From NCBI GenBank assembly GCA_030835125.1, contig JAUQWM010000056.1, forward strand, positions 1-52,182: 52,182 bases of DNA. The letters run 5' to 3'. Shown here one piece after another: positions 25,600 through 33,302 of this stretch (within the stretch, counting starts at the first letter, position 1; each line of letters begins with the position of its first letter). A model generated the notes under the pieces. That model worked only from the letters and a program-made list of their open reading frames with translations, was not told the DNA's origin and did not search any database. This DNA is from Gemmatimonadaceae bacterium (GTDB lineage Bacteria > Gemmatimonadota > Gemmatimonadetes > Gemmatimonadales > Gemmatimonadaceae). The translations under genes were made by a program, and so were the position numbers.

Positions 25600-28596
25600 G
25601 TGACGCGAGTCATACGTTCGGGCGAACAGACAGGACGTTGGGCTCCCGTTCCGCCGAGGTTGCTCTTGGGACCATCTGTCCCGTCGAAGCGTGCTCGCGC
25701 ATCTACGCGTGCCGGAGCAGTCGCCATCCTCGTGATGGCCGTGCTCGTCTCGTGCTCGCATGATGCGCTTTCTCCAGGCGCCCCGACGGTTGAATCCGTG
25801 TTTGTCGCGCCCGCGTCCGCCACGGTTGCGGTGGGCGCGAGCCTTGCGCTCGATGCCGAGTTGCGCGACGCGCAGGGCGATGTCGTCACGGGGCAACGCA
25901 TCTCGTGGGGGAGTGAGGACGCGACCATCGCCGAGGTGTCCGCGGAGGGTCGCGTGACCGGCCGCAAGGTCGGCACCGTCCTGATCGCGGCTTCTGCCCG
26001 CGGGAAGGATGCGTTCTCGCTGGTCACGGTGAACCCGGTACCGGTGGCGAGCGTGCGCGTCTCGCCCTCGAATCGTGCCCTGTTCGTCGGGGAAGCGGCG
26101 CAGCTCGAGGCACGTGTCCTCGACGCGTCTGGCGGTGACCTGACGGGACGCCCGGTCACGTGGGTTTCGAGCAGCGAGGCGGTCGCCACGGTCACCGCAA
26201 GCGGGGTCGTCACCGCGCTCTCCGCGGGGGCGACGATCATCACCGTCACCGCCGAAGGACGGTCGGCCGTCGCGTCGATCACGGTCTCGGCCATTCCCGT
26301 CGCGACGATCCAGGTCACCCCACCCGCGAATGACATCGTCGTCGGGCAGACGACCCAGCTCACGGCCGACGTGCAGGATGGCTCCGGGCAGCCCATCACC
26401 GGTCGCCCGGTCACCTGGTCGACGGACCGGGCCGCTGTCGCCACCGTCACGTCGGGAGGCCTCGTCACCGGCCTCTCCGCCGGGACGGCCACCATCACGG
26501 CGTCGAGTGAGGGCCGGAGCGCCACGGCCGTGGTGACCGTCAGTCCACGCCCGGTGAGCGCGATCATCGTCTCGCCCGACCAGCTCACCATCATCGAGGG
26601 CCAGGGCGCCCAGCTCGGCACCGTCATCACCGACGATCGCGGGCAGTTGCTCTCCGGCCGGCCCGTCACCTTCTCGTCAGGCAACGTCGCCGTGGCGACG
26701 GTGTCCTCGTCAGGCACCGTGACGGCGATGGCGCCCGGCGTGGCGGCGATCACGGCCAGCAGCGAAGGCAAGACCGGCACGTCCACGGTCACCGTGTTGC
26801 CGGAGCCGGTCGCCACCGTCGAGGTTGCCCCCATACCGGCCAGCGTCATCGTCGGCCAGCGGCTGCAGCTCACGGCAACCCCCAGGAATGCCGGGGGACA
26901 GCCCCTTACCGGCCGCGCCGTTACCTGGACGAGCGGCGCACCCGGGCTCGCGGGCGTGTCGACGTCGGGGCTCGTGACGGGCCTGTCGCCGGGCACTGCG
27001 GTCATCATCGCGACGGTCGATGGCAAGCTTGGCTCCGTCGCCGTGACCGTACGCGACGTCCCGGTCGCCACCGTGACCGTGACGCCGGCCACGGCGAGCA
27101 CCCCGGTGGGCCAGTCGGTGACGCTGGCCGCGACGCTGCGTGACGCGTCCGGCAATGCCCTCGGCGGTCGCGTCGTGTCCTGGATGAGCAGCGACGCCGG
27201 CGTGGCCACCGTCACTTCCGGAGGAACCGTCACGGGCGTGTCGATCGGGAACGTCACGATCACTGCCACCAGCGAGGGGCAGGTCGGCTCGGCGAGCGTG
27301 ACGATCGCGCCGGTACCGGTCGCCGCGGTCGCGTTGACGCCGTCCCCGGCGAGCGTGATTGTCGGGCAGCAGGTGACGCTCACCGCAACGGCCCGCAGCG
27401 CGACGGGCCAGGTCCTCACCGGGAGGCCGGTCACGTGGACAACCGCGCATCCCGGCCTGGCGACGGTCTCCTCGTCCGGCGTGGTCGGCGGACTCGCGGC
27501 AGGAACAGCGACCATCCGGGCGACGGTCGACGGGGTCACCGGTTCCGCGACCGTCGTCGTCAGCGCCGTGCCGGTCGCCAGCGTGAGCGTCACGCCGGGC
27601 ACGGCGACGATCGACATCGGGCAGGCCGTCACACTCACGGCCACGCCCCGCGACGCGGGCGGCACGGCGCTGGCGGGTCGCCCCGTGTCGTGGTCGAGCG
27701 ATGCGCCATCGGTGGCCTCGGTGAGCACCGCCGGCGTGGTGACGGGGGTCGGCCCGGGCACGGCGACGCTCACCGCCACCAGCGGCGGCCAGTCGGGGAC
27801 GGCGGTGGTGACGGTCACCCCGGCCGCCCCGGTGCCGGTGGCCACGGTCCTCGTCTCGCCTAACGCGGCTCCCCTCGTCGTCGGGGGCACCCTGGCGGTG
27901 ACGGCCACCACCCTCGATGCCTCCGGGGGGCCGCTTCCGGGCCGGTCGATCACGTGGGCGACCACGGACCCGAACGTCGCCACGGTCGACCAGGCCGGGC
28001 TCATCACTGCGACCGGTGTCGGCGCCGCGGCCGTCACGGCCACCAGTGAGGGCCAGGTCGGCACCGTCGCCGTCGACGTGACCGCTCCCACAGCGGCCGG
28101 CATCACGGTGACGCCGTCGTCAGGCACGGTGTACGTCGCGTGGACGGTCGCGCTGTCGGCAGTCGCGACGGACGCGAACGGGAGCCCGATGAGCGGTGCG
28201 CCCATCACGTGGGCGACGAGCGACCCTGCGGTCGCGACCGTGGATCCCGCGGGCGTGGTGACTGGAATGACGCCGGGCACCGTGACCATCACCGCCTCGT
28301 CAGGCACCGTGAACGGGACCGCGTCGATCACCGTGAGCCTGGCTCCGGTCGCCCGGGTGGTGCTGGCACCGGCCAGTTCCACCATCCGCACCGGGCAATC
28401 GGTCCAGCTGACCGCGACGCTCTACGACCAGCAGGACCACGTGCTGACCGGCCGCACCGTCTCCTGGAGTTCCGCCGACGCCTCGAAGGTGATGGTGACG
28501 AGCGCCGGGCTCGCCGTCGGTGTGAAGAAGGGCACGGTGATCATCACCGCGACCAGCGAGAACCAGTCCGGCACGGCAAGCGTGCGCGTCCGCTAG
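25600..28596 (+). CDS. Lipoprotein with eleven tandem BIG2 (bacterial Ig-like) domains
   Basis: Up to 998 residues. A hydrophobic stretch AVAILVMAVLVSC carries a lipobox Cys near residue 50, so a start later than GTG 25600 (for example a TTG at around codon 21) may be correct. Eleven ~83-residue Ig-like domains follow, each starting PVASVxVxP/PVATVxVTP, then VGQ.VQLTA, GRPVTW.SS..AVATV, GVVTGLS.GTATITA.SEG. The repeats are highly similar in protein and DNA. BIG2 arrays are found on surface adhesins and exported stalk proteins. It ends 137 bases before the DUF4956 gene. A 1095-codon antisense frame across it is a composition artefact. Confidence 0.85.
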   Translation: MTRVIRSGEQTGRWAPVPPRLLLGPSVPSKRARASTRAGAVAILVMAVLVSCSHDALSPGAPTVESVFVAPASATVAVGASLALDAELRDAQGDVVTGQRISWGSEDATIAEVSAEGRVTGRKVGTVLIAASARGKDAFSLVTVNPVPVASVRVSPSNRALFVGEAAQLEARVLDASGGDLTGRPVTWVSSSEAVATVTASGVVTALSAGATIITVTAEGRSAVASITVSAIPVATIQVTPPANDIVVGQTTQLTADVQDGSGQPITGRPVTWSTDRAAVATVTSGGLVTGLSAGTATITASSEGRSATAVVTVSPRPVSAIIVSPDQLTIIEGQGAQLGTVITDDRGQLLSGRPVTFSSGNVAVATVSSSGTVTAMAPGVAAITASSEGKTGTSTVTVLPEPVATVEVAPIPASVIVGQRLQLTATPRNAGGQPLTGRAVTWTSGAPGLAGVSTSGLVTGLSPGTAVIIATVDGKLGSVAVTVRDVPVATVTVTPATASTPVGQSVTLAATLRDASGNALGGRVVSWMSSDAGVATVTSGGTVTGVSIGNVTITATSEGQVGSASVTIAPVPVAAVALTPSPASVIVGQQVTLTATARSATGQVLTGRPVTWTTAHPGLATVSSSGVVGGLAAGTATIRATVDGVTGSATVVVSAVPVASVSVTPGTATIDIGQAVTLTATPRDAGGTALAGRPVSWSSDAPSVASVSTAGVVTGVGPGTATLTATSGGQSGTAVVTVTPAAPVPVATVLVSPNAAPLVVGGTLAVTATTLDASGGPLPGRSITWATTDPNVATVDQAGLITATGVGAAAVTATSEGQVGTVAVDVTAPTAAGITVTPSSGTVYVAWTVALSAVATDANGSPMSGAPITWATSDPAVATVDPAGVVTGMTPGTVTITASSGTVNGTASITVSLAPVARVVLAPASSTIRTGQSVQLTATLYDQQDHVLTGRTVSWSSADASKVMVTSAGLAVGVKKGTVIITATSENQSGTASVRVR

Positions 28597-28733
28597 CACC
28601 CCACTGCCTCCGTCCTCATGCGGTGCCAACGGCGCGGGGCGGGCACCGCCATGCTGTCCGCGGAGGAACATCAAGCCAATTCCGGATCATCTGGGTACAA
28701 GCTGACCGGCACGTTACCGGAACGGACACATAC

Positions 28734-29522
28734 ATGAAGAACCACAACCACGAACTCGCAGCGGGCACAGTCCCGGTCGGCCTGGCTCTCGGCGTTCTGG
28801 CGCTGGTGATTCCCTTCGTGGCGGCCTGGGCAGGTCAGGGTGTTGGTCAGCTTCCTGCCGCCGCCACGACGCCGGAGCCCGCGATGGAGTCGCAGCTCGA
28901 GGGCATCCTCCAGGCCGTCCGTCGCCTGCCGCTCGCCGCCGCCCTCGGCGCCATCCTCGCGTTCCGACCGCGCCGACGCGGCACGCCGGCGCGGACCACG
29001 GCGGTGGTGCAGACGCAGATCATCCTCGCGATCGTCGGCGCCGTCGTCATGCTGGTCGTGGGCTCCAGCGTCGCGCGGGCCTTCGGCATCGTCGGGGCGG
29101 CGAGCCTCGTGCGCTATCGCGCCAAGATCGACGACCCCAAGGACGCCGGCATCATGCTCTCGACGCTGGGCATCGGGCTCGCCTCGGGGGTCGGGCTCTA
29201 CTTCCTTGCGATCTTTTCCACGCTCTTCATCGCGATCGTGGTCGGCATCCTCGAGTCGGTGGAACCCGAGGGCTACAAGCTGTTCAGCCTGAAGATCACC
29301 ACCAAGGACGCCTCGGACCTGCGGCCCCAGGTGCAGCAACTCCTCAGGCGCAACCAGATCCGCTATGAACTGCGGAGCGCCGCCGATGACGAGATCGTGT
29401 ACGAGGCCCGCGTGCCGGCCCAGAAGAAGATCGACGGCGTCACCGACGCGATCCACGGCCTCAACGACGAGAACGAGACCGCGGTGGAGTGGTCGGAGAA
29501 GAAGGAGAAGAAGCCGCAATAG
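28734..29522 (+). CDS. DUF4956-family membrane protein
   Basis: A 262-residue protein with an N-terminal helix (~14-34), then a DUF4956-type core with helices at ~60-80, ~98-117, ~141-170. The family signature FGIVGAASLVRYRAKIDDPKDAGIM lies at ~119-143. The C-terminal cytosolic domain (~185-262) ends in a Lys/Glu-rich tail. DUF4956 proteins often accompany VTC-type polyphosphate polymerase or CotH genes; here the next gene, 18 bases on, encodes a PLD-like protein instead. ATG 28734 gives a balanced N-terminus. Confidence 0.8.
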   Translation: MKNHNHELAAGTVPVGLALGVLALVIPFVAAWAGQGVGQLPAAATTPEPAMESQLEGILQAVRRLPLAAALGAILAFRPRRRGTPARTTAVVQTQIILAIVGAVVMLVVGSSVARAFGIVGAASLVRYRAKIDDPKDAGIMLSTLGIGLASGVGLYFLAIFSTLFIAIVVGILESVEPEGYKLFSLKITTKDASDLRPQVQQLLRRNQIRYELRSAADDEIVYEARVPAQKKIDGVTDAIHGLNDENETAVEWSEKKEKKPQ

Positions 29523-29540
29523 CACTCACCCGGGAGACCC

Positions 29541-30422
29541 ATGCAGCTCATCGTGCAGCCGGAGGATGGCGTGGTCGCCGTGGTGGCGGGCATCCGGGCG
29601 GCGAAGAAGACGCTCGACATGCCGATCTTCCGCCTCGACCACCTCGAGGTCGACAAGGCGATCCGGTCCGCGGTGAAGCGCGGCGTGATCGTGCGCACGC
29701 TGATCGCGCACACCAACAGCGGGGGCGACAAGAGCCTGCGCAAGCTCGAGCAGCGGTTGCTGGCCACGGGCGCCACCGTCTCCCGCACCGCCGACGACCT
29801 CGTCCGGTACCACAACAAGTTCATGATCGTGGACAGCCGGACGCTCTATGTCATGGGCTTCAACTACACGCACCTCGACATCGACCGCAGCCGCAGCTTC
29901 GGCGTCGTCACGAGGAACCGCCGCCTCGTCCAGGAGGCGATGCGGCTGTTCGAGGCCGACTTCAACCGGCAGCACTACTCCCCGGCGCTGAAGACATTTC
30001 TCGTCAGCCCCGGGAACGCGCGCGAGCAGCTCGCCGCCCTGTTGAAGGGCGCGAAGAAGCAGCTCCTCGTCTACGACGTGCGCATCACCGACGACGCCAT
30101 GATCCGGATCCTCAAGGAGCGCGCCCGGGCCGGCGTCGAGATCCGGATGCTGGGCAAGCTCCAGAAGAAGGACCTCGACGCCCAGGTCGAGAAGTTCCCC
30201 GGCAAGCTGCATGCGCGCACGATCATCCAGGATGCGAAGCGCGCCTTCATCGGCAGCCAGAGCCTGCGCAAGCTGGAACTGGACGGGCGGCGAGAGGTCG
30301 GGGTGATCCTCACCGATCCGCGTGTCGTCAGGCAGCTGGTCTCGACCTTCGAGTCAGACTGGGCGGAGACCGATGCCGGCCGGAAGGCGGCGGCCGAGAA
30401 GGAGAAGGGGAAGAAGAAGTGA
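29541..30422 (+). CDS. Phospholipase-D-like (HKD) protein
   Basis: A 293-residue cytosolic-type protein with two PLD-like halves. The first HKD motif is intact (HNKFMIVD, ~91-98, followed by MGFNYT). The second reads HARTIIQD (~223-230, followed by IGSQSL) with Arg in place of Lys. PLD enzymes act through the two motifs on phosphodiesters of lipids or nucleic acids, using a His nucleophile. CCGGGAG precedes ATG 29541 by a short spacer. Downstream of DUF4956 and convergent, with a 16-base gap, to the next gene. Confidence 0.8.
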   Translation: MQLIVQPEDGVVAVVAGIRAAKKTLDMPIFRLDHLEVDKAIRSAVKRGVIVRTLIAHTNSGGDKSLRKLEQRLLATGATVSRTADDLVRYHNKFMIVDSRTLYVMGFNYTHLDIDRSRSFGVVTRNRRLVQEAMRLFEADFNRQHYSPALKTFLVSPGNAREQLAALLKGAKKQLLVYDVRITDDAMIRILKERARAGVEIRMLGKLQKKDLDAQVEKFPGKLHARTIIQDAKRAFIGSQSLRKLELDGRREVGVILTDPRVVRQLVSTFESDWAETDAGRKAAAEKEKGKKK

Positions 30423-30438
30423 GCGGGGCGATGCGCCG

Positions 30439-31059
30439 TCACCGCGGCGGGCATGTCCCCGGACCCAGGACCAGGACCTGGTCGACCAGCGTCTCGGGTG
30501 GCGCCTCGCGCAGCGCGTTGACGTTGCCAGCCCTGGAGAGTTCCTCACCGGGTCGGAGGCGGAAGCTCAGGCCGCAATGCTGCGCCACCCCGACGAACGT
30601 CCGTCCCTCGCCCTGACCGACCCATGACGCTCCGGCCTCCAGCAGGTCGCCCAGCGATGAGCCCACTCCCAGGCCTTCCCGCGTCCGAATGGTCGAGTCA
30701 CTCACGGTCAGTCGCCACACGGAATCGTGGACGACCTCGGCCAGGACCGTCGCGACCCCCGCGCGCACCCGCATCACGCGGCGCTCCTGGCCCTCGGGCC
30801 CGGATTCCATGGTGTCGCTCGCCACGGTGCACCGGCTCCCGACGTCCCCGGCGGGGAGCCCGATGCGGAGGTCGCCGACACCGGACGTCGTCAGGTTGCC
30901 GCTGGTCGCCAGTCCGCACGGAAGCAGCACGGCCGTGTCGGTCATCGCGCCGCGGTCGCCTCCGGCACAGGAGAGCAGCGCAACTATCCCCAGCGTGCCG
31001 AATGACCTTGCCCGCAGGGTCAATGGCAGGATCCTGTCCCGGATGCTTAGCTGTTTCAT
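30439..31059 (-). CDS. Putative lipoprotein, unknown function
   Basis: A 206-residue protein I do not recognise. From ATG 31059 the N-terminus has a basic region, then GTLGIVALLSCAGG with a lipobox Cys near residue 31. The mature part has a repeated beta-type pattern (VASDTMESGPEGQERRVMRVRAG, VWRLTVSDSTIRTREGLGVG) and ends LVLGPGTCPPR. SSLGDLL resembles the turn in small secreted domains that sense or bind ligands, but this is weak. Divergent from the 42-residue membrane-protein gene with a 40-base gap. Confidence 0.6.
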   Translation of the reverse strand: MKQLSIRDRILPLTLRARSFGTLGIVALLSCAGGDRGAMTDTAVLLPCGLATSGNLTTSGVGDLRIGLPAGDVGSRCTVASDTMESGPEGQERRVMRVRAGVATVLAEVVHDSVWRLTVSDSTIRTREGLGVGSSLGDLLEAGASWVGQGEGRTFVGVAQHCGLSFRLRPGEELSRAGNVNALREAPPETLVDQVLVLGPGTCPPR

Positions 31060-31099
31060 GTGATGTGTCCGTCCGTTCCCCTGGAACCGAGGGTGGTGC

Positions 31100-31228
31100 A
31101 TGAGCAAGCTGCTGCGCGGTCTCGCCGCTGGGTACGGAGCGAAGAAGCTGGGGGGAGGCTGCTTCTCCACGGTCCTCATCTTCTTACTCCTCTGGTGGCT
31201 CCTTGGGTACTGCGACGTCATGCGGTGA
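31100..31228 (+). CDS. 42-residue single-pass membrane protein
   Basis: A very short gene: 42 codons from ATG 31100 to TGA 31226-31228. The protein has an amphipathic start with GLAAGYGAKKLGGGCF (residues 7-22), then one membrane helix STVLIFLLLWWLLGY (23-37). GAGGGTGG at 31088-31095 is a fitting ribosome site. The Gly/Lys-rich GAKKLGGGC box before a Trp-rich helix looks like a conserved small-protein type, although I cannot name the family. Confidence 0.65.
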   Translation: MSKLLRGLAAGYGAKKLGGGCFSTVLIFLLLWWLLGYCDVMR

Positions 31229-31255
31229 CCGGCGGATCCCGGGCCGGCGGCGCGC

Positions 31256-31714
31256 TCAACGGGACTTCAGGGCACGGGTGATGGCGCGATCCAGCGCGTT
31301 GGCAAACGCCTGCTTCTCGCGGGTGCCGTAGGCGCCGTGGCCCCCGGTGTCGACCCCGCTGCCCCGCAATCCGTCCATGAAGTTCCGCACCGACAGGCGC
31401 TCGCCGATGCTCTCGAGGGTGAAGACCTCGCCCCGGGGATCGATCACCGCCACGCCCTTCGGAACCAGCTGCGCCGCGAGCGGGATGTCCTGCGTCACCG
31501 CGACGTCGCCCGGCTCGGCGTGCTCCGCGATGTACCGGTCGGCGGCGTCGTTCGAGCCGTCGACGCGGATGGCCGTCAGGTGCGCATACCCCGGGGGCAC
31601 GAAGAGGCGCTGGTTCGCCACCAGCACGGTCTCGAGCTTCAGGCGATCGGACGCGCGTAAACAGATCTCCTTCACGGCCTGCGGCGCCGCATCGGCATCG
31701 ATCCAGAGCTTCAT
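31256..31714 (-). CDS. UPF0178 family protein (YaiI/YqxD-like)
   Basis: A 152-residue member of UPF0178. Start ATG 31714 gives the typical MKLWIDADAAPQAVKEI. Other family signatures: GSNDAADRYIAEHAEPGDVAVTQDIPLAAQL (~53-83), the PRG turn (~92), and NFMDGLRGSGVDTGGHGAY (~111-129). Four acidic residues suggest a PIN/NYN-like nuclease fold, as proposed for the family; activity is unproven. Convergent with the 42-residue gene. Confidence 0.9.
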   Translation of the reverse strand: MKLWIDADAAPQAVKEICLRASDRLKLETVLVANQRLFVPPGYAHLTAIRVDGSNDAADRYIAEHAEPGDVAVTQDIPLAAQLVPKGVAVIDPRGEVFTLESIGERLSVRNFMDGLRGSGVDTGGHGAYGTREKQAFANALDRAITRALKSR

Positions 31715-31812
31715 GCGAGGGAGTCCGGGGGGGCTTCGCCGCGCCGCGCGCGGGACTCGAATCTGCACCGACCCCTGGTCCGTGCGCTACCGCATCGCGG
31801 CGCCTGACGAGC

Positions 31813-32931
31813 TCAGGGAAGGACGGCGGGCAGCACCCGATCGATGATGATCTCGAGCACGCCCTTCTCGATGGCGCCCTTCGTGTCGTAGGTGAGCTGG
31901 CGGGCGTCCACCGTGGTGACGACCACCAGGTCGAGCGCCGGCACACAGTACACGAACTGGCCCCCGAATCCCCAGGCGAAGAAGGCGCTCGTCAGCGGGT
32001 GGGGAGACACCCACCACAGGAACCCGTGGTTCATGCTGGCGATGGGCCCGTAGGTGTACGGCACCCCGTTGGCGACGACCGGCGTGGTGGCCTGTTGCAC
32101 CCAGGATGCCGGGACGATCGACTGGCCGGCGGACCGGCCGCCGTTCAGGTACAGCACGCCGAGCTTGGCCATGTCGCGGGGGCGCATCCGCATGCCTGAC
32201 GCGGCATACCAGTAGTCGCCATCCTTCGACCACGCCAGCGAGTCGATGCCGAGCGGCTCGAGCAACCTGTCGCGCGCGTAGGCGAGCGTGCTCACGCCGG
32301 TCGCCTCGGTCAGGATCACCGAGAGCAGGCTGATCGCCCCGCTGTTGTAGGCGAGGCGATTCCCGGGCGCGAGGGCCATCGGCTTGGCGAGCGCGTATCG
32401 CCACAGCTCGGTGAGACCCGACGTCGCGAATCCATCCCATTCCGAGGGCGAATCTTCGGCCCACGCCAGGCCGCTGGTCATCTGCAGCAGGTGGCGGATG
32501 GTGATGGCACGATGGGCAGCGTCCAGCGAGGGGACCAGGCCGGGCACGAGGTAGTCGGCGATCGACTGGTCGAGGCTGGCGATGTGCCCTTCCTCGATGG
32601 CGATGCCGATGAGCGACGACATGAAGCTGGTCGTGACGGCGCGGACCTCGGCGATGGTGGTGTCGTCGTCCTGGGCGAAGTACTCCTCGCCGACGAGGTA
32701 GCCATTGCGCAGCACGAGCATGCTCTTGAGGTATGGTTGCGAGCGCGCGACGGCAAAGGCGATGCCCAGCTTCGCGGGATCGAATCCCTGTGCCTCGGGG
32801 GTCGCCTGCGGCCACTCGGTGGACAGGTCGGCATTCACCGGGAGGCCCGGCGGGGCGTCGGTCGCGGAGCGACAGCCGGCGACGAAGGTTGTGCCGGCGA
32901 AGGCGCACAGGACGGCGTGTCGGGTTCTCAT
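31813..32931 (-). CDS. Serine-hydrolase (class C beta-lactamase fold) lipoprotein lacking catalytic Ser and Lys
   Basis: A 372-residue lipoprotein (lipobox FVAGC, Cys20) with the fold of class C beta-lactamase-like hydrolases. The helix that normally holds SxxK (as in SVTKS) reads AVTTS at 98-102, so both the nucleophile and the general base are gone. The second motif is intact (LAYNSGA, Tyr195), as is the late WGFGGQF stretch. The rest is well conserved (GIAIEEGHIASLDQSIADYLVPG; LLQMTSGLAWAE). The protein probably binds rather than cleaves its ligand. Start ATG 32931 was chosen for the signal peptide. Confidence 0.85.
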   Translation of the reverse strand: MRTRHAVLCAFAGTTFVAGCRSATDAPPGLPVNADLSTEWPQATPEAQGFDPAKLGIAFAVARSQPYLKSMLVLRNGYLVGEEYFAQDDDTTIAEVRAVTTSFMSSLIGIAIEEGHIASLDQSIADYLVPGLVPSLDAAHRAITIRHLLQMTSGLAWAEDSPSEWDGFATSGLTELWRYALAKPMALAPGNRLAYNSGAISLLSVILTEATGVSTLAYARDRLLEPLGIDSLAWSKDGDYWYAASGMRMRPRDMAKLGVLYLNGGRSAGQSIVPASWVQQATTPVVANGVPYTYGPIASMNHGFLWWVSPHPLTSAFFAWGFGGQFVYCVPALDLVVVTTVDARQLTYDTKGAIEKGVLEIIIDRVLPAVLP

Positions 32932-33257
32932 CGCAGGCTTGGGTCGGAAGGCGTCGCCAGGCCGGAACTGGTCGTGCGGGTACCGGGCGCGTGTCCGGGC
33001 CAACGTAGGAACCGCGCGGGGGCCGCGCAATGATGCGTCCCGGGCGCGCCTAACGCCTGATGACGACAGGCCGCGGGTGGGGGGTGAGCGGACGGGTGCG
33101 CGTGCCGGTGGCAGCGGACGGGGCGGGCGGCGGCAGCCGGGCCGGGCAGGAGCGAACGGCTGGCGCCGAACGCCGGGCCTCGTAGATTGCGGTCGCGCCG
33201 GCCCTTCGGCGGCTCCTGCAGCCCTGCGTGCTCCCCACGCTCCCGCGGAGTCCCGTC

Positions 33258-33302
33258 ATGAACCCGGCGGGTCGGTGGTGTCACCCGCGCACTCGTCGAT
33301 GA
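33258..33302 (+). CDS. Possible 14-codon leader peptide coupled to the next gene
   Basis: ATG 33258, preceded by GGAG seven bases upstream, encodes MNPAGRWCHPRTRR and stops at TGA 33300-33302, which overlaps the ATG 33299 of the membrane-protein gene (ATGA). The downstream gene has no ribosome site of its own, so translation may depend on this short frame. The 367-base divergent gap 32932-33298 otherwise shows only GC-rich sequence with no clear promoter hexamers. Confidence 0.4.
   Translation: MNPAGRWCHPRTRR

Noticed and set aside
25449-28391. Antisense open frame of ~980 codons across the BIG2 gene
   Set aside because: It mirrors the repeat structure on the other strand, with no domain features; long antisense frames are common in 70% GC repeats. 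Only its last 114 codons are a real cupin gene.
28140-28733. Upstream extension of the DUF4956 frame
   Set aside because: It overlaps the end of the BIG2 gene in another frame and is Arg/His-rich; the signal-like helix begins after ATG 28734.
29489-30616. 375-codon plus-strand frame over the PLD gene
   Set aside because: A +1 shadow of the PLD frame; no motif, while the PLD frame has both HKD sites.
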